From an uncultured Oscillospiraceae bacterium (GTDB taxonomy: Bacteria; Bacillota; Clostridia; Oscillospirales; Acutalibacteraceae): a DNA stretch of 16,133 bases. The position numbers were made by a program, and so were the translations under genes. Location of the stretch: assembly GCA_902495835.1 (NCBI GenBank), contig CABUYS010000024.1, positions 1-16,133 of the forward strand, in the 5' to 3' direction. Under the pieces are notes generated by a model. That model made no database searches, was not told where the DNA came from, and worked only from the letters and a program-made list of their open reading frames with translations. Each line of letters begins with the position of its first letter. The first letter of the stretch is position 1. This document shows positions 8,890 through 16,081 of this stretch, piece after piece.

Positions 8890-9486
8890 TTAAATTATTT
8901 CATAAAATGTTGAATAGTGATCATATGTTACGAATATTAATCCATCATTTGACCACAGCAGTCTATGCTTATTTCTTTTGCCTTCATAATAGTTTATGTC
9001 AGCCTCATACCATACTCTTCCAATAATTTGAGGTAAGTGATCATTTCTATTTCTGTATATGCCGCCAGTAATCATTTTATTTGGAGCAAACTTCTTAGGT
9101 GATTTACTTGGCTTCCATCCTAAATTACTAATTTCTTCCTTTGAAATATAATAATCTGGTAGTCTTCCTATATATTTCAAAAAGAAATCCGCACCGTTTT
9201 TTCCATCTTTTGTTGCATTACCGGAAATAACTGCTTTCAGTGGTAATAATTTACATCTGCACCTCGGATGAAGCGGCGGTTCTTCAAAACTCATATCTTC
9301 CATAGAATAAATTTTACCGTTCAAATCCAAACATTCCAGACAAGTGGTAAAACCTATATGCGTTATCCAATGTTTCCAATTCTCACTTTTCGTTGTCGGT
9401 GGACTATAAGTATCGAGTAAACCTTTAGTAATAGATATTGCGTCTTTTTCGGTTATTACGTAACCATAAGCTTTTTTAAAGTACAT
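8890..9486 (-). CDS. Barnase-type ribonuclease with N-terminal MuF-like Cys/His motif
   Basis: Residues 109-198 are a complete barnase domain, a guanine-preferring RNase of the T1/N1 type. The domain opens LPDYYISK and the catalytic and binding residues are all present: K116, E161, R171, R175 and H190 (barnase K27, E73, R83, R87, H102), with E-to-H spacing of 29 as in barnase. Residues 36-85 hold W-x2-W, C49-x2-C52, then PPLHPRCRC with H73, C76 and C78. This resembles the metal-binding end of MuF/SPP1 gp7-type phage minor head proteins, which occur fused to toxin domains in phage polymorphic toxins. There is no signal peptide. The start is placed at ATG 9486 because GGAGG (9499-9503) abuts the in-frame TTG at 9498; spacing to the ATG is 12 bp. 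The barstar-like inhibitor follows in the same operon. The barnase call is firm; the N-terminal call is by motif. Confidence 0.92.
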   Translation of the reverse strand: MYFKKAYGYVITEKDAISITKGLLDTYSPPTTKSENWKHWITHIGFTTCLECLDLNGKIYSMEDMSFEEPPLHPRCRCKLLPLKAVISGNATKDGKNGADFFLKYIGRLPDYYISKEEISNLGWKPSKSPKKFAPNKMITGGIYRNRNDHLPQIIGRVWYEADINYYEGKRNKHRLLWSNDGLIFVTYDHYSTFYEII

Positions 9487-9511
9487 GTTAATTTTCAACC
9501 TCCATTATGTT

Positions 9512-9526
9512 AAGGAAAAATTCCTT
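9512..9526 (-). repeat. Palindrome in the leader of the ribonuclease operon
   Basis: AAGGAA-AAA-TTCCTT is a perfect 6-bp inverted repeat with a 3-nt centre, ending 9 bp upstream of the GGAGG of the ribonuclease gene. It could be an operator or a small mRNA hairpin that tunes toxin translation. No convincing promoter was found just upstream. Confidence 0.5.
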
Positions 9527-9633
9527 TCATAATAATAGAGAAAAACTAATATAATTTGATTTCTTTAGAACAATTATAACAAAATTTTATCACAAATAAA
9601 AAATCCAATTACATAGTAATCAAATGAATACAA

Positions 9634-9654
9634 TATTGGTGCGAAAAACCAATA
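9634..9654. repeat. Inverted repeat between the two toxin loci
   Basis: TATTGGT and ACCAATA form a perfect 7-bp stem with a 7-nt loop (GCGAAAA). It sits in the roughly 300-bp gap between the divergent ribonuclease and toxin-antitoxin operons. A second, smaller hairpin (TGAG-AAAA-CTCA) lies about 10 bp to its right. It could be an operator; no T-run makes it a clear terminator. The rest of this gap is plain AT-rich sequence apart from the antitoxin promoter. Confidence 0.4.
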
Positions 9655-9745
9655 GAAACTTGAGAAAACTCAGTAACAATAAGGAATTAAGCCAACTAAA
9701 ATGTTTACAAAAAACAAGCCAAATACAGCATGATTAAAACCGCTA

Positions 9746-9774
9746 TTTAAATTATTTAAGAATTATCATATAAT
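9746..9774 (+). promoter_or_regulatory. Promoter and candidate operator of the toxin-antitoxin operon
   Basis: A -35 TTTAAA (9746-9751) and a perfect -10 TATAAT (9769-9774) are 17 bp apart. A perfect 13-bp palindrome, TTAAATTATTTAA (9747-9759), overlaps the -35. Phd-type antitoxins repress their own operon by binding palindromes at the promoter, so this is the natural candidate operator. Confidence 0.5.
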
Positions 9775-9807
9775 AATAGTATTAAAATATATTTCGAGGT
9801 GATTTAT

Positions 9808-10083
9808 ATGGTAATAAAATCTTCTACTACACTCAGAAACAACTATAATCTTATTTCAAATTTAGCACATGAAATGGACGACCCGATTTATATCACTAAA
9901 AATGGTGAGGGAGATTTGGTCGTTATGAGTATGGAATCTTTTGAAAAACGTGAAGAACTGCTAAAACTCAGAAATAAAATTATGATAGCAGAAAATGAAC
10001 GTTTATCAGAGAAACAAAGTGTTTCATTCGATAAAGTAAAACAAAGGTTAGCGGTAAAGTTTAATGAAGAAATACGAAATTGA
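9808..10083 (+). CDS. Phd/YefM-family antitoxin
   Basis: A 91-residue protein with the Phd/YefM pattern. The N-terminal DNA-binding part begins MVIKSSTTLRNNYNLISNLA, followed by the typical strand pair DPIYITKNGEGDLVVMSMESFE. A charged helical tail (about 50-91) would wrap the toxin. The ATG at 9808 is chosen over the upstream GTG at 9799 because GAGGTG (9796-9801) then sits 6 bp away as a good ribosome binding site. The gene overlaps the toxin gene by 20 bp. The expected role is to neutralise the toxin and, with it, repress the operon. Confidence 0.9.
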   Translation: MVIKSSTTLRNNYNLISNLAHEMDDPIYITKNGEGDLVVMSMESFEKREELLKLRNKIMIAENERLSEKQSVSFDKVKQRLAVKFNEEIRN

Positions 10084-10378
10084 ATTTTTACCGTCAGCAT
10101 GGCGAGAAATTGATGAAATATCGAGTTATTATTTAAATAAAGTTGGATCAAAATTTGCTAAAAAAATATTTGATAGAATACTTAAAACAATTGAAAGACT
10201 TGAGACTTTTCCGCTTTCTTTCCCTTTAATTAATGATGAAGTATTAAGTAAGGAAGGATATAGAATTCTTATTTGTGATGATTATGTTTGTATTTATAGG
10301 TTGATTAATGAGGTTGTTTATATTTATCACATAACAAATGGAAGAATAAATTATAAAAATTTAATCCAAAAAAATTAG
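10064..10378 (+). CDS. ParE/RelE-family toxin
   Basis: A 104-residue basic protein of the RelE/ParE superfamily. It has the two N-terminal helices after a first strand (YEIEFLPSAWREIDEISSYY, then KFAKKIFDRILKTIERLETFP) and the C-terminal sheet with the family hallmark YRILICDDYVCIYRLINEVV followed by IYHITNGRINY. ParE members poison DNA gyrase, whereas RelE members cut mRNA on ribosomes. The sequence favours the ParE side (the FPLSFPL loop, no clear RelE catalytic set), but the target is not certain. Translation probably depends on coupling with the antitoxin gene it overlaps. The TAG stop lies inside the stem of the terminator. Confidence 0.88.
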   Translation: MKKYEIEFLPSAWREIDEISSYYLNKVGSKFAKKIFDRILKTIERLETFPLSFPLINDEVLSKEGYRILICDDYVCIYRLINEVVYIYHITNGRINYKNLIQKN

Positions 10379-10405
10379 CCGATTATACAACAATCGACTA
10401 ATTTT
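10375..10405 (+). terminator. Terminator of the toxin-antitoxin operon
   Basis: TTAGCCGAT (10375-10383) pairs with ATCGACTAA (10393-10401) with one mismatch and a 9-nt loop, followed by TTTT. The A-run just before the stem makes it usable from the other strand too. It overlaps the last codon and stop of the toxin gene. Confidence 0.65.
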
Positions 10406-10440
10406 AACGTTGATACGAACAATTAACAGAGACCTGAAGA

Positions 10441-10497
10441 CTAAAAACGCGAGTATGCGAGTGTAAAATAAAACAATTTACCTTTAGCTTCGCACGC
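10441..10497 (-). terminator. Possible terminator of tRNA-Leu
   Basis: On the minus strand, GCG-TGCGA (10490-10497 region) pairs with TCGCA and CGC (10449-10460 region), with an inner GTAAA/TTTAC stem, and is followed by GTTTTTAG. The stem is long but interrupted, so this is a tentative call. Confidence 0.35.
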
Positions 10498-10506
10498 AAA
10501 CCGTCT

Positions 10507-10521
10507 CCAGGTGCTACCTGG
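10507..10521. repeat. Palindrome overlapping the CCA end of tRNA-Leu
   Basis: CCAGGT-GCT-ACCTGG is a perfect 6-bp inverted repeat with a 3-nt centre. Three of its bases (10519-10521) are the encoded CCA of tRNA-Leu, so in the precursor the 3' end would be drawn into a hairpin with the trailer. Confidence 0.55.
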
Positions 10522-10601
10522 TATGGGTGACAGGACTCGAACCTGCACGGGTTACCACCAGGACCTAAACCTGGCGCGTCTACCAATTCCGCCACACCCA
10601 C
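10519..10601 (-). tRNA. tRNA-Leu (anticodon UAG)
   Basis: An 83-nt tRNA read on the minus strand. The acceptor GTGGGTG pairs with CACCCAT (final pair G-U), the D arm carries GGTAGAC, the anticodon stem is CCAGG/CCTGG with loop TTTAGGT (anticodon UAG, leucine), and there is a long class II variable arm. The T arm is GCAGG-TTCGAGT-CCTGT, the discriminator is A, and CCA is encoded. All arms pair normally, unlike the tRNA-Pro at the left end of the window. A promoter lies about 20 bp upstream. Confidence 0.96.
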
Positions 10602-10627
10602 TTATAGTAAACCACGACTCGGTATAC

Positions 10628-10656
10628 ATTATAAACCTAATACATATAAAAATCAA
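10628..10656 (-). promoter_or_regulatory. Promoter of tRNA-Leu
   Basis: On the minus strand, a -35 TTGATT (10651-10656) and a perfect -10 TATAAT (10628-10633) are separated by exactly 17 bp. The expected start near 10621 gives a leader of about 20 nt. Confidence 0.7.
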
Positions 10657-10756
10657 TACAAAATTTATAAATCGAAGTAGTGCAAAAAAGTTAATAGTAT
10701 GATAAAATAATAGTATGTATGCGATTTAAAAACTTTTAGCAAAGGGGATGAATAAC

Positions 10757-11683
10757 GTGATAAGTTACTATAAAACCGTAAACGGAAAAACGGCAGAAAT
10801 AAAAAATTACGAAAAAGAATGTTGGGTCAATTGCATATCTCCAACTGAAGAAGAGTTGAGTTTTCTTATTTCTCGTTTCAAGCTCGAACCCGAGTTTGTA
10901 AGGGCTTCTCTAGACGAAGAGGAATCCTCTCACATAGACAACGAAGATGACAACACACTGATTATTATAGACAGTCCTGTAGTTAACAAAAGCGGTAAAA
11001 ACCTTACATATTACACGACTCCTTTGAGTATGATAATCACTCCAGAATGCCTGATAACCATTTCGCTTAAAGAAAATTCAATACTCGAAGAATTTGCAGA
11101 AGGACTAATAAAAAACTCGTATCCTGAAGACAGAAAATATTTTATTTTTCAGATAATGCTGAGAATGGCGGGAAAATATCTTAAATATTTAAATCAAATC
11201 AACCGTATAACCCAACACGTAGAAGAAGAACTTAAAAAATCCATGAAAAATAAAGAATTGATTCAGTTTTTAGAAATAGAAAAATCACTTGTTTATTTTT
11301 CGGCATCTCTTAAATCCATAGGAATAATGCTCGGTCGGCTTTCACGCGGCAGGTACATAAAAATAAGCGAAGAAGAAGCGGAACTACTAGAGGACGTTAC
11401 GATAGAGTTTAAACAAGCTTTGGAAATGTCCGAAATTTACCTGAATATTTTGACGGGAACCATGGATGCGTTTTCTTCAATCATTTCAAACAATTTGAAT
11501 GTTGTGATGAAAATATTGGCATCCATTACGCTGATTCTTTCGATACCGACCATAGTTTCAGGAATTTACGGCATGAACAATCCTGGGATACCGCTTATGG
11601 AATACTGGTGGTTTCCGTTTGCACTGTCGGGAGTTTCCATGTTTGTTACGTGGGCAATATTAAAGCACAAAAATATGATATAA
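10757..11683 (+). CDS. corA: CorA-family magnesium transporter
   Basis: A 308-residue member of the CorA Mg2+ channel/transporter family, a homopentamer in the inner membrane. The long acidic, helical cytoplasmic part (about 1-245) is followed by two membrane helices near residues 250-271 and 281-303. The signature YGMN, with G272-M273-N274, falls at the end of the first membrane helix as expected, followed by the short periplasmic loop NPGIPLMEYWW. The GTG at 10757 is preferred because AAAGGGG (10741-10747) abuts the ATG at 10748 but is 9 bp from the GTG, and the protein then starts MISYYKT. Some family members carry cobalt or nickel instead. The gene seems to stand alone, and no magnesium riboswitch was recognised in the short leader. 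Confidence 0.94.
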   Translation: MISYYKTVNGKTAEIKNYEKECWVNCISPTEEELSFLISRFKLEPEFVRASLDEEESSHIDNEDDNTLIIIDSPVVNKSGKNLTYYTTPLSMIITPECLITISLKENSILEEFAEGLIKNSYPEDRKYFIFQIMLRMAGKYLKYLNQINRITQHVEEELKKSMKNKELIQFLEIEKSLVYFSASLKSIGIMLGRLSRGRYIKISEEEAELLEDVTIEFKQALEMSEIYLNILTGTMDAFSSIISNNLNVVMKILASITLILSIPTIVSGIYGMNNPGIPLMEYWWFPFALSGVSMFVTWAILKHKNMI

Positions 11684-11684
11684 G

Positions 11685-11725
11685 CATATTTTTTGGATTA
11701 ATATTATAAAAAATATGTTATTTTT
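11685..11725 (+). terminator. AT-only hairpin after corA, weak terminator
   Basis: CATATTTTTT (11685-11694) and AAAAAATATG (11708-11717) are perfect 10-bp complements with a 13-nt loop, followed by TTATTTTT. The stem is nearly all A-T, so termination may be leaky into the phosphatase gene. Confidence 0.4.
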
Positions 11726-11735
11726 ATAAATATTA

Positions 11736-11744
11736 TGATATAAT
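11736..11744 (+). promoter_or_regulatory. Extended -10 promoter of the sensor phosphatase gene
   Basis: TGATATAAT is a perfect TGn-TATAAT extended -10 element. No good -35 lies upstream. The start would be near 11751, giving a leader of about 25 nt with the GAAGGAG site. Confidence 0.55.
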
Positions 11745-11775
11745 TCCTTCATAAGATACTGAAGGAGTTATTTTT

Positions 11776-14139
11776 ATGTTTAATAGTTATGTTAAAAATT
11801 TAAAAATAAGTCAAAAAATTTTAATTACCGTGCTTTTGATTGCCCTTGCAGCCCAAATTTCCGCTGTAATTCCCGCAGTAATCGGAATTTTAAATATCGC
11901 AAGAGATTCTCAAGCAGAAGCAATTTCGTCGGGAAAATTCACTTCACAAAAAAGTCTTGACGCTCTTAAAAGTCAGGCAGAATCATACCTTTTGGAACTT
12001 TCAAATTCAATGTCAGACGCATCTGACAATATTTTTGAAGAAGTAAGCGACCAAGCAATTTCTCTGAGCGAAGCCGCGAACGATGTATACAGAAATCCTG
12101 AAAAATTTAACGGTCACATTCTCCCTTTGCCCGAAACAACTGATTCTGCTGACCGCTCATCAAGAGAAAATGCATCTGAAAAAGCTTTTGCGATAGATCC
12201 CGAAAGTATTTCTCAGGGCGACGAATATGCACTCGCTTACAACACGTCACAGCATTCAAAATCGGAAAAAATTTATAAAACAAGCGTTGAAAATTGGAAA
12301 AATCTTTCCGAAAATGAAAGAAATTCAATATCTCAAAACAATATCGTTGTTTCAAGCAACCCTGTTCCTGAAAAAATAAAACAAGAAATAAAAATTTTAA
12401 GTAATTTTTCACACACAGCAAAATCTATTTACAACAGCAACGCAGCGGTATCTTCTGTGTATGCGGGAACTGAAAGCGGTATATGTTATCATTATTCAAT
12501 AGGCAATTCCTCCAAACGTTATGATCCCAGAAAAAGACCTTGGTATACCGACGCGGTAAACGCCGCAAAAAACAAACAACCCGTTTGGCAAAGCAAATAC
12601 CTGAGCAAAAGCAACGGTGTTCCTTGCATAACGTGCTCAAAAGCATTTACGGATAAAAACGGAAAAGTAATCGGTGTTATCGCAATTGACATGTACATCG
12701 ACGATATAAACAAATATATAATAGGTTCAACAATAGGAAATACGGGCTACGCTTTTGTCGTAGACAATAACGGCAAAATTATAATGCACCCTCAAAATGA
12801 CATTAACAGTGCGGAATACGAAAGTCCTCTCGATTCAGATTCAGCGTCCGAATCTTACAAAGATCTGATTTCAAAAATGGCATCGGGAAAATCCGGAGTT
12901 ACAACCGCTCAAATAAACGAAAGCGAATATTATGCGGCTTTTTCACCCATGGTTACAACAGGGTGGAGTTTGGGTGCTGTTTCTAAAGCCGACGAAATAC
13001 TAGCTCCTTCATATGAAATTCAAAACGTTATAAACAGTTCCGTTGAAAACACAGAAAATTCTATAAAATCAAACCTTTCCAAAATATTTTTAAGATTTTT
13101 CTTTATCTTGGTTATACTGTCAATTATAATTTATATCGCAGGAATCAAGCTTTCAAAAGAAATATCTTCCCCTATTAAAAAACTAAGCCGTCAAGCAAAA
13201 ATTATAGGCGAAGGAAAATTTTCTTCAAGAATAAAAGTAAATTCAAATGATGAAATAGGCGTTCTTTCGAATTCATTTAATAAAATGGCTGAAAATTTGA
13301 ATCTATATATGGAAAACTTGAAAAAAACAACTGCGGAAAAAGAAAAAATACACAGCGAACTTATGATTGCGAAAAAAATTCAAAAAAGTATGCTGCCATG
13401 TATTTTCCCTGCATTTCCCGAACGCAGTGATTTTGATATATATGCTTTGATGGATCCTGCCAGAGAAGTCGGAGGAGATTTCTATGATTTCTTTTTCGTA
13501 GACAAAAAACATCTTGCAGTCGTTATTGCGGATGTTTCGGGAAAAGGAGTCTCTGCCGCACTTTTCATGGTAATCGCAAAAATTCTAATAAAAAACCAGC
13601 TTCAAATAGGGGATTCTCCCGAAAAAGCATTGGAACAAGTAAACAACCGTTTATGTGAAAACAACGAAGCAGGAATGTTTGTAACGGCATTTACAGGAAT
13701 TATAGACATCGAAACCGGAGAATTTGTATTTTCAAATGCAGGTCACAATCCTCCTCTCGTGTACCACAGCGAATCAAACCAATATCAGTTTATAAAATCT
13801 CCAAAAGGGTTCGTTTTGGGCGGTATACCGAATATGAAGTATACAAAAGAAAAAATGTTTTTCAAACGTGAAGATTCTCTTTTTCTTTACACGGACGGCG
13901 TAACCGAAGCAATGAACCCTCAGGGCGAACTGTTTTCAAAAGAACGTCTTGAATCTATATTGAATAACGCAAGCACAAAAAAACTTAAAATCAAAGATAT
14001 CATAACTCATTTAAGAAAAGAAATAGACAAATTCTCAGACGGTGCAGAAAGATCCGATGACATTACAATGCTCGCCTTTAAAGACTTTGATATACCGAAT
14101 AAGTATAATTCTAAAGGCTGTAACAGAGAAAACTCGTGA
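11776..14139 (+). CDS. Membrane sensor phosphatase: Cache-HAMP-PP2C (SpoIIE/RsbU-like)
   Basis: A 787-residue signalling protein. Membrane helices at about 16-41 and 437-459 flank a large outside region. It carries the double-Cache hallmark YDPRKRPWY (249-257) and the strand VIGVIAIDMYID (298-309), so it probably binds a small ligand. A HAMP domain (about 460-513) and a coiled coil with IAKKIQKSMLP (531-541) lead to a PP2C phosphatase domain (about 545-770). The metal-binding aspartates are kept: D568 in GGDFYD, D586 in ADVSGKG, D707 in TDGVT and D761-D762. Relatives dephosphorylate anti-sigma-factor antagonists of the STAS type in response to signals. No such partner or anti-sigma kinase is encoded nearby, so the target is unknown. 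GAAGGAG (11761-11767) lies 8 bp before the ATG. Residues about 110-195 look like a polar, Ser/Glu-rich insertion. Confidence 0.92.
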   Translation: MFNSYVKNLKISQKILITVLLIALAAQISAVIPAVIGILNIARDSQAEAISSGKFTSQKSLDALKSQAESYLLELSNSMSDASDNIFEEVSDQAISLSEAANDVYRNPEKFNGHILPLPETTDSADRSSRENASEKAFAIDPESISQGDEYALAYNTSQHSKSEKIYKTSVENWKNLSENERNSISQNNIVVSSNPVPEKIKQEIKILSNFSHTAKSIYNSNAAVSSVYAGTESGICYHYSIGNSSKRYDPRKRPWYTDAVNAAKNKQPVWQSKYLSKSNGVPCITCSKAFTDKNGKVIGVIAIDMYIDDINKYIIGSTIGNTGYAFVVDNNGKIIMHPQNDINSAEYESPLDSDSASESYKDLISKMASGKSGVTTAQINESEYYAAFSPMVTTGWSLGAVSKADEILAPSYEIQNVINSSVENTENSIKSNLSKIFLRFFFILVILSIIIYIAGIKLSKEISSPIKKLSRQAKIIGEGKFSSRIKVNSNDEIGVLSNSFNKMAENLNLYMENLKKTTAEKEKIHSELMIAKKIQKSMLPCIFPAFPERSDFDIYALMDPAREVGGDFYDFFFVDKKHLAVVIADVSGKGVSAALFMVIAKILIKNQLQIGDSPEKALEQVNNRLCENNEAGMFVTAFTGIIDIETGEFVFSNAGHNPPLVYHSESNQYQFIKSPKGFVLGGIPNMKYTKEKMFFKREDSLFLYTDGVTEAMNPQGELFSKERLESILNNASTKKLKIKDIITHLRKEIDKFSDGAERSDDITMLAFKDFDIPNKYNSKGCNRENS

Positions 14140-14259
14140 ATGTTTTGACTTTTAAAATTATACTCTAAGCTGTTTCGAAAATTAACATTTGAAATTTTCA
14201 TTTTACGTGTAAGTTTTTTTAAATATACTCCTTGTTATTATCATATAATTTTGAACATA

Positions 14260-14297
14260 AAAACACCCTGCGGTTACTGCGTCGTAGGGTGTTTTTT
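14260..14297. terminator. Strong bidirectional terminator
   Basis: AAAACACCCTGCG (14260-14272) and CGTAGGGTGTTTT (14283-14295) form a 13-bp stem with one G-U pair and a 10-nt loop, followed by TT. The A-run on the left supplies the U-run on the minus strand. It lies between two convergent genes, the phosphatase and the 572-residue protein, and can serve both. Confidence 0.9.
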
Positions 14298-14331
14298 AAC
14301 TATACAATTTACTGTAGACAAAGTAATATTA

Positions 14332-16050
14332 TTATACTGGTATGAGGGGGCGTTGATTTTCATCATCTGTTGCTTGATCTTTTTTTCTTTGTTTAGCTTG
14401 TTTTTTACATAACTGCTCAAGCTTTTTAAATTCTTTATCAGCTGCTTTGTACAATTTAATAAAAAAGTTCAAATTAAAACTTTTATTAAGATCCAGTTTT
14501 TCAAGTTCTTCTTTTAATTTATTGAAATTTTTAAATTTATCTTTGCCAATATTTCCTTCCTCTTTCAGTTTATTAACCCTTTTTTCCAAGGCCGTAAATT
14601 TAGACAATACTTTTTCTTTTAATTTACATACTATTTCTAAAAACTTAATACATTTGTTTGATGCACAGGTAAATTTTTCTAAAGTTTTCGCTTTTTCCAT
14701 CTCACTGACAAAATCCACATAATAGTCTAATATTTTTCTATCAATAAAATCACACTTTATATCTAATATCCTATTCATCAATTTTTCAATCCTTGTATAC
14801 TCTTTTTTATATATTTTTTCAATTTTAAGTGCAATTTTATATGATTTGAGAGCTAAGAGTTTCGAGGCCTTAATTTGAAGATAAATATCTTCTATGATTT
14901 CAGAATATTTCTTTGCCGCAAGAATATCTACGAATTCTTTGGGTACGTACACATTATTTTTAAGCTCACATAGTTGCTCTAACAATCCCTCTATATATTT
15001 ATCCATAGCCGCATCAGCATCATTCCTTAAGCCACTTATATTTGAATATTTACTACACCGGCACTCACTTGCACCATAAATCCAAGCGTGATCTCCATTA
15101 AGTAGTTTTTTTAGTGTATCCATTGATTCCTTCACACATTGTAATCCTAACATTTTATATAAACCACAAACTATAAAAAAAAGCTTTTTAATATAATCAT
15201 GTATTTCAACACCCTGATTGTACATTTTAATAGCTTTTTCGATGTACTCTTTAGATTTTCTTCTATTGTTTTCATTTATCATACCTACTAATAAAGATTC
15301 CCTATCATAGTACCCCTTATCACTATTTTTATCAATAACTACTTTATTAATACCCAGTCGATCATAGTCAACATGCCATTTTCCGTTATCAACATTAATA
15401 TATATCACGCATTCATTTTCCTTATTGTCTCTCAAATTAGCAATACTTTTATCTAAAATGTCTATAAGGTTAATTACATAATCCGAAAAAGTTCCGCAAC
15501 CGGTTGATTGTAAAGTTTCCAATCCATTTAAATATTTTCTTAATTCTTTTTTTGAATCTTCATCTTTAACCTCATTAATAGAATCTTCCATAAATTTTAT
15601 CATTGATTTTATTTTAAATTCTTCAAATCCGCGTTTGCCTTTTACATTATTACACACTTTTTCAATTGCTTCAAACATTTTTATCAATTTAATTTTAAGC
15701 TCCAGCAATTCAGGGGTTGTTTTAATATCATTTAAACTATCAAGAATCTTTCTACACGAATAAAGCACTTTACGCATATAAGGGTAATCTGACTCTACAA
15801 AAGATTTATAAAACATAGCATTTCCATTTTCAAGGTTACTTCTTGTACTGTAAAAATGCTCAAGCGTTTCAATAAATGTTTCAATTTCATTTCTACCCAA
15901 AAAATCACTATTAACCTTTAAATTAATAATTACTTTAGATTTTCCAACAAGATTCATACCAAGTTGTTTCAAAACATCAGGTAGTGCCGAACCCGTAACG
16001 CCTGAAAATAGCGAAGCCAACCATTCAGTAATAATTCTTTTTAGTCCCAC
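14332..16050 (-). CDS. Lysine-rich, mostly helical protein of unknown function
   Basis: I do not recognise this 572-residue protein. Most of it reads as amphipathic helices rich in Lys, Glu, Leu and Ile, with coiled-coil-like stretches at about 375-425 and 470-550. A short segment at about 213-240, around CVIYINVDNGKWHVDYDRLG, looks like beta strands. The N-terminus (about 5-35) is moderately hydrophobic and amphipathic but is neither a clear signal peptide nor a membrane helix. The last 20 residues are polar. There are 14 cysteines, including the pairs C330/C332 and C462/C467, many for a cytosolic protein. The GTG start is well placed: AAGGAGG (16059-16065) lies 8 bp upstream, and an ATG nearer to it is in another frame and stops at once. 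It is a single-gene unit with its own promoter and a shared terminator. Secreted effector or structural roles are possible but unsupported. Confidence 0.85.
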   Translation of the reverse strand: MGLKRIITEWLASLFSGVTGSALPDVLKQLGMNLVGKSKVIINLKVNSDFLGRNEIETFIETLEHFYSTRSNLENGNAMFYKSFVESDYPYMRKVLYSCRKILDSLNDIKTTPELLELKIKLIKMFEAIEKVCNNVKGKRGFEEFKIKSMIKFMEDSINEVKDEDSKKELRKYLNGLETLQSTGCGTFSDYVINLIDILDKSIANLRDNKENECVIYINVDNGKWHVDYDRLGINKVVIDKNSDKGYYDRESLLVGMINENNRRKSKEYIEKAIKMYNQGVEIHDYIKKLFFIVCGLYKMLGLQCVKESMDTLKKLLNGDHAWIYGASECRCSKYSNISGLRNDADAAMDKYIEGLLEQLCELKNNVYVPKEFVDILAAKKYSEIIEDIYLQIKASKLLALKSYKIALKIEKIYKKEYTRIEKLMNRILDIKCDFIDRKILDYYVDFVSEMEKAKTLEKFTCASNKCIKFLEIVCKLKEKVLSKFTALEKRVNKLKEEGNIGKDKFKNFNKLKEELEKLDLNKSFNLNFFIKLYKAADKEFKKLEQLCKKQAKQRKKDQATDDENQRPLIPV

Positions 16051-16081
16051 AATAACATCCTCCTTTTTGTTTTTTGCTTAG

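Noticed and set aside
9487..9498. TTG at 9498 as the start of the ribonuclease gene
   Set aside because: The TTG directly abuts the GGAGG site, which leaves no spacing; the ATG at 9486 is more plausible.
9799..9807. GTG at 9799 as the antitoxin start
   Set aside because: The GTG lies inside the ribosome binding site itself; the ATG at 9808 is 6 bp after it and gives the family N-terminus.
10404..10601. 65-residue minus-strand reading frame over tRNA-Leu
   Set aside because: It is the translation of the tRNA itself, a well-known false protein pattern (GVAELVDAPGLGPG...).
10511..10702. 63-residue plus-strand reading frame with GDRTRTCTGYHQDLNL
   Set aside because: It is the antisense of tRNA-Leu, another classic false prediction; no ribosome binding site.
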